Below, in pieces: positions 32,824-35,844 of a stretch of 35,844 nucleotides of DNA (positions within the stretch are counted from its first letter, which is position 1; every line of letters begins with the position of its first letter). This DNA comes from Pararhodobacter sp. (GTDB lineage: Bacteria; Pseudomonadota; Alphaproteobacteria; Rhodobacterales; Rhodobacteraceae). Both the position numbers and the translations under genes were made by a program. The stretch spans positions 1 to 35,844 of the forward strand of contig JAFIED010000195.1 in assembly GCA_020832805.1 (NCBI GenBank), written 5' to 3'. The notes under the pieces were generated by a model. It did no database searches, was not told the origin of the DNA, and saw only the letters and a list, made by a program, of their open reading frames with translations.

Positions 32824-33816
32824 ATGAGAGCGACCATCATGCCGGCGGCACTGACCGCCGTGGCCCTGGCCCTGGCCGCCGGTGCCGCAACCGCCCAGAC
32901 CCGTCTGGACGTGGCCATCTTCCACCCCGAAGGCGATGCCTTTTCGGGCGCATTCCAGCACTGGGCCGAACAGACGGCGGAACTGACCGAGGGGCGGGTC
33001 GAACTGGTCGGCCATTTCGGCAGCTCGCTGGTGCGTATCACCGAAGGCTTTAGTGCCGCGCGCGACGGTATCGTGCCCTTTGCCACCTCTGCCGCGGGCG
33101 TGATGTCCGGGCAGATGCCGGCCATGGCCTTTCTGGAAGTGATCGGCGGTATTCCGGGCGACCGTGAGGCGTCGATCGAGGTTGGCCTGTCGCTGGATGA
33201 AACGATGCGTGCCATGTTCGATGCCGAAGGCGTCGATTACATGTGGATGCAGCCGGCCTTTGGCGGGCTGGTGGCGTGCCGCGAGCATCATCTGCGCACC
33301 CCCGAGGACTGGCAGGGCCGGCTGGTGCGCACGGCCGGCCGCTGGCAGAGCGAACAGTTGAATGCCTTGGGCGCGGTGCCGGTCACCATCGACCCGGCCG
33401 AACAGTATGTTGCGCTGCGGCAGGGCACGGTGGATTGCGTGCTGTCCAACAACACGCTGGCGCTGGGCCTGCGCCTGCACGAGGTGGCGCCGATGATCAC
33501 CCAGTTGCGCCAGCCGGTGAACGTGGTGCTGTATCTGGCCGATCCCCGCACCGTGGCGCGTCTGTCCGACGAGGATCAGGCAGCCCTGCGCGAAGCCGCC
33601 CTGGCGGCGCAGGTGTTTTCGACCGGTTTCCTGCTGGACAGGCAGGAAGAGGCCAGCGACACCATGCGCGACGAGGGGGCCGATATCCATACGCTCAGTG
33701 ACGACGAGCTTGACGCGTTTCGCGCGGCAGTGCGCCCGGTGCTGGACATGATCGCCGAGGCCGCAGGCGAAAGCGGCCAGCCGTTGTGGGACCGGCTGGA
33801 AGCCAGCTGGCAGTAA
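32824..33816 (+). CDS. dctP: TRAP transporter solute-binding protein DctP
   Basis: The 330-residue protein has a signal peptide (MRATIMPAALTAVALALAAG, cut after TAQ) and the DctP pattern: EGDAFSGAFQHWAEQTAELT, EGRVELVGHFGSSLV, and GRLVRTAGRWQSEQLNALGA, in which R169 is the expected carboxylate-binding Arg. It should bind a small carboxylate in the periplasm. GGAGGAGA precedes the start. It lies 57 bases behind the second E1 beta gene, so the imported acid is probably the substrate, or a precursor of the substrate, of the E1 enzymes. Confidence 0.92.
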   Translation: MRATIMPAALTAVALALAAGAATAQTRLDVAIFHPEGDAFSGAFQHWAEQTAELTEGRVELVGHFGSSLVRITEGFSAARDGIVPFATSAAGVMSGQMPAMAFLEVIGGIPGDREASIEVGLSLDETMRAMFDAEGVDYMWMQPAFGGLVACREHHLRTPEDWQGRLVRTAGRWQSEQLNALGAVPVTIDPAEQYVALRQGTVDCVLSNNTLALGLRLHEVAPMITQLRQPVNVVLYLADPRTVARLSDEDQAALREAALAAQVFSTGFLLDRQEEASDTMRDEGADIHTLSDDELDAFRAAVRPVLDMIAEAAGESGQPLWDRLEASWQ

Positions 33817-33854
33817 CGATCAGCGGCCAAGGCGCATAACAACAGGGGCGCAGC

Positions 33855-34361
33855 ATGTTCGAGAAAGCCGTCATCACGGTGAACCGGGCCTTCGTGATCG
33901 CAGCATCGATTCTGGTGCTGCTGATCGCGCTGGCCGTATTCCAGGACGTGCTGCGCCGCTACCTTCTGGGCGCGCCCTCGCTATGGGCGATGGATTTTGC
34001 GCGCTATGCGTTGTTTTATGTGTTCTTTCTGGGTTTGGCGCCGGCGCTGCAATCCGGCCACCATGTTTCGGTCGATCTGTTCGACAGGGTTTGGCCCCGC
34101 TTTCTGGGCCGGGTGATGCCCTATGTGGCGGCACTCATGTGCCTGGCGTTCGGCCTGTTGCTGACCTGGTTCGTCTGGCGTCTGACCGCGCGTACCTTTG
34201 CCAGCAACCCGCTGGCACAGACCATCGTGCCGATCCGCCTGAAGTATATTCACATGATTGCGCCGGTGGGGTGCATCCAGTTCGTGCTGACTGCGCTGAT
34301 GCTGCTGTTGCGCCTGCCGGGGCACACCCGGACAGGCGCTGCCCGGCCGGTGGAGGGCTGA
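33855..34361 (+). CDS. dctQ: TRAP transporter small membrane subunit DctQ
   Basis: The 168-residue protein has four membrane helices in the DctQ pattern: IAASILVLLIALAVFQDVLR, RYLLGAPSLWAMDFARYALF, GHHVSVDLFDRVWPRFLGRV and a last helix IAPVGCIQFVLTALMLLLRL. It couples the binding protein to DctM. The separation from dctP is 38 bases and from dctM three bases. Confidence 0.92.
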   Translation: MFEKAVITVNRAFVIAASILVLLIALAVFQDVLRRYLLGAPSLWAMDFARYALFYVFFLGLAPALQSGHHVSVDLFDRVWPRFLGRVMPYVAALMCLAFGLLLTWFVWRLTARTFASNPLAQTIVPIRLKYIHMIAPVGCIQFVLTALMLLLRLPGHTRTGAARPVEG

Positions 34362-34364
34362 GCG

Positions 34365-35669
34365 ATGGAAGCCTGGGGCATCCTGGCGCTGTTCATTGCG
34401 GCGCTGTTGCTGTTTCTGTCTACCGGCACGCCGGTTGCGGTGTCGATGGGGCTGATCGGCGCGGCGGGGGTGGCGCTGTTCGTTTCCTGGCCGGCGGTGG
34501 GGCAACTGGCCAATATCACCTTTGCCGAGGCCAGCCATTTCGTGCTGATCGTGGTGCCGCTCTTTGTGTTCATGGGCGAGATTCTGGCGCGCTCCGGTCT
34601 GGGCGAGACGCTTTTCACCGCCGCGCGCCTGTGGCTGCGGCGCTTGCCGGGGGCGTCGGCCCTGGGCACGGTGGCGGCCTGCACGGTGTTTTCGTCGGTC
34701 AGCGGGTCCAGCCCGGTAACGGCGGCCACGGTGGGCTCCTTTGCGGTCAAGGAAATGGTCGCGCAGGGTTATCAGCGCCGCCTGGCGCTGGGTGTCACGG
34801 CGGCAGGCGGTACGCTGGGTATTCTGATCCCGCCCTCGATCCCGATGATCCTGTATGGCGTGATGACCCAGACATCGATCGCTGCGCTGTTCATTGCCGG
34901 CCTGATACCGGGGCTGATGCTGGCCGGGCTTATCGCCCTGACCGTGGTGCTGATGGTGCTGCGCAACCCCGCCCTGGCGCCGGCAGACCCCATCGCGGCA
35001 CCGATGGTCGAAAAGCTGCGCGCGCTGGCGCGGTTGTGGCCCGTGGCCTTGCTGATCACCGGTGTGATCGGCTCCATCTATGCCGGCATCGCCACCCCCA
35101 GCGAGGCGGCATCGGTTGGCGCCATCGGCGCGCTGGGCATCGCCGCCCTTCAGCGCCGGTTGTCGTTCAAGGTGATGGCCGAGGCGCTGGAGGCCACGGT
35201 GCGTACCACTGCGATGTTCCTGCTGTTGCTGATTGGCGGGCTGTTCGTGACCTTTCTGCTGGCGCGGCTGGGCGTGCCGCAGGGCTTGGCGCGCAGCCTG
35301 ACCAGCCTTCCGGTCGAACCTTGGCTGATCATGGTGGGCATCGTTGCGCTGCTGATCCTGCTGGGCTTCTTCATGGACCCGCTCAGCATTCTGGTGATCG
35401 TGGTGCCGATCTTCTTTCCTGCCGTCATTGCCTTTGGGTACAATCCCATCTGGTTCGGCATCGTGGTGACCATCACCATTGAAATTGCCGCCATCACGCC
35501 ACCTGTGGGCTTTAACCTTTTCGTGCTGCGCTCTGTGGTGCCGGGCGCCACCATGTCCGAGATCACGCGCGGATCGGCCATCTTCGTGCTGCCGATGCTG
35601 CTGGGGCTGTTGCTGCTGTTCGTGGTGCCTGAAATCGCCTTGGGGCTGGTGCCCGAACGCATGCGTTGA
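34365..35669 (+). CDS. dctM: TRAP transporter large membrane subunit DctM
   Basis: The 434-residue protein is a full-length DctM with about twelve membrane segments: FLSTGTPVAVSMGLIGAAGV, VPLFVFMGEILARSGLGETL, GSSPVTAATVGSFAVKEMVA, GVTAAGGTLGILIPPSIPMI, LGFFMDPLSILVIVVPIFFP and ITIEIAAITPPVGFNLFVLR are family hallmarks. It carries the acid into the cell with sodium ions. It is intact, and the next start follows 16 bases after its stop. Confidence 0.95.
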   Translation: MEAWGILALFIAALLLFLSTGTPVAVSMGLIGAAGVALFVSWPAVGQLANITFAEASHFVLIVVPLFVFMGEILARSGLGETLFTAARLWLRRLPGASALGTVAACTVFSSVSGSSPVTAATVGSFAVKEMVAQGYQRRLALGVTAAGGTLGILIPPSIPMILYGVMTQTSIAALFIAGLIPGLMLAGLIALTVVLMVLRNPALAPADPIAAPMVEKLRALARLWPVALLITGVIGSIYAGIATPSEAASVGAIGALGIAALQRRLSFKVMAEALEATVRTTAMFLLLLIGGLFVTFLLARLGVPQGLARSLTSLPVEPWLIMVGIVALLILLGFFMDPLSILVIVVPIFFPAVIAFGYNPIWFGIVVTITIEIAAITPPVGFNLFVLRSVVPGATMSEITRGSAIFVLPMLLGLLLLFVVPEIALGLVPERMR

Positions 35670-35685
35670 ACAACAGGAGGAGACC

Positions 35686-35736
35686 ATGACCATCCGTTTT
35701 GGCCCGAGCTATGCCCGAAAGTTGGTGACGGCCTGA
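35686..35736 (+). pseudogene. Start of a gene cut off by an insertion sequence
   Basis: ATG 35686 follows CAGGAGGAGACC, an excellent ribosome binding site, 16 bases after the dctM stop, so this is the start of the next operon gene. The frame reads MTIRFGPSYARKLVTA and then hits TGA at 35734-35736, immediately before the end of an IS256-type transposase gene. The GAAAGTTGGTGACGG stretch (35717-35731) could already belong to the IS end, so only the first five to ten codons may be original. The identity of the gene cannot be told. Confidence 0.6.
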
Positions 35737-35844
35737 TCAGGCGGCTTTGATTTCGTGCTTGATCCCGTCGCGGAATTCAACCCCTTGGATGATTTCGGGC
35801 AGTCGGTTTTGGCCGTCGAGTTTGCGCCATTTCTTCTTGGCTGA
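35737..35844 (-). mobile_element. IS256-family transposase, C-terminal end (runs off the window)
   Basis: Read on the minus strand, the last 108 bases code 35 residues and a stop: SAKKKWRKLDGQNRLPEIIQ then GVEFRDGIKHEIKAA. The W-x-x-L-x-G-x-N-x-L-P-x-x-x-x-G-V-x-F-x-D-G pattern is the C-terminus of IS256-family (Mutator-like) transposases. The frame is open to the window edge. Its position at the 3' end of the E1-TRAP operon indicates an insertion into the next gene. The terminal inverted repeat should lie just left of 35737. Confidence 0.8.

Noticed and set aside
33981-35693. 570-codon open frame on the minus strand opposite the TRAP genes
   Set aside because: It is antisense to two clear TRAP genes, extremely rich in His, Gln and Arg, and has no domain pattern; such long antisense frames are usual in GC-rich DNA.
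1-35844. CRISPR arrays, prophage genes or a defence island
   Set aside because: No regularly spaced direct repeats, integrase, phage structural genes or recognisable defence genes were found; the only mobile element seen is the IS256 fragment at the right end.

Overview
The window looks like a chromosomal segment of an alphaproteobacterium of the Rhodobacteraceae (roseobacter/Rhodobacter group). The evidence is the high GC content, the rpsP-rimM-trmD and rplS-rpmE order, a MipZ-type division ATPase, a TrmD with a long N-terminal extension, an L31 without zinc cysteines, a ScfR-family acyl-CoA regulator, a TRAP transporter, and a GC-rich hairpin repeat behind glcB that I associate with this family. 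This is judged from protein appearance and gene order only; no database was searched.

Layout. 1-1516: tRNA-Ser(GGA) and a secreted glucose/sorbosone-dehydrogenase-type protein, both on the minus strand. 1795-9645: a translation and secretion block (ffh, a GNAT acetyltransferase, chorismate mutase, rpsP, rimM, a small unknown gene, trmD ... rplS, rpmE). A LuxR-type regulator, a nitrilase and a PNPOx-like flavoprotein sit between trmD and rplS. 9753-10602: a mipZ-like gene with a frameshift. 10948-15496: a photolyase/cryptochrome with a DUF2256 partner, then malate synthase G (glcB) and glcG. 15797-19805: a metallophosphoesterase plus a sugar or glycerophosphate-type ABC importer whose binding protein and both permeases each carry one disabling change; no ATPase gene is present, so this looks like an operon in decay. 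19836-24315 (minus strand): chromate transporter chrA, then molybdate uptake modABC and a one-domain ModE, with a long palindrome (candidate Mo-box) in front of modA.

24469-28423: a class III CoA-transferase, a hotdog hydratase resembling mesaconyl/itaconyl-CoA hydratases and a small basic protein, read divergently from a ScfR-type regulator; the AT-rich gap between them holds three TGTAAAC/GTTTACA half-sites. 28792-35669: a tightly overlapping run of two different thiamine-diphosphate E1 alpha/beta pairs (2-oxoacid or acetoin dehydrogenase type) followed by a DctPQM TRAP transporter. No E2 or E3 gene is in the window. The next gene starts at 35686 with a good ribosome binding site but is cut off after 16 codons, next to the 3' end of an IS256-family transposase that runs off the window.

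Functional picture: housekeeping genes are interspersed with small catabolic modules (nitrile hydrolysis, glyoxylate/glycolate, branched C5-diacid CoA chemistry, and uptake plus decarboxylation of an unknown 2-oxo or 2-hydroxy acid). The most unusual parts are the tandem, divergent E1 pairs with a TRAP importer and an IS-interrupted tail, the decaying ABC operon, the frameshifted mipZ, and two clear palindromic operator candidates.
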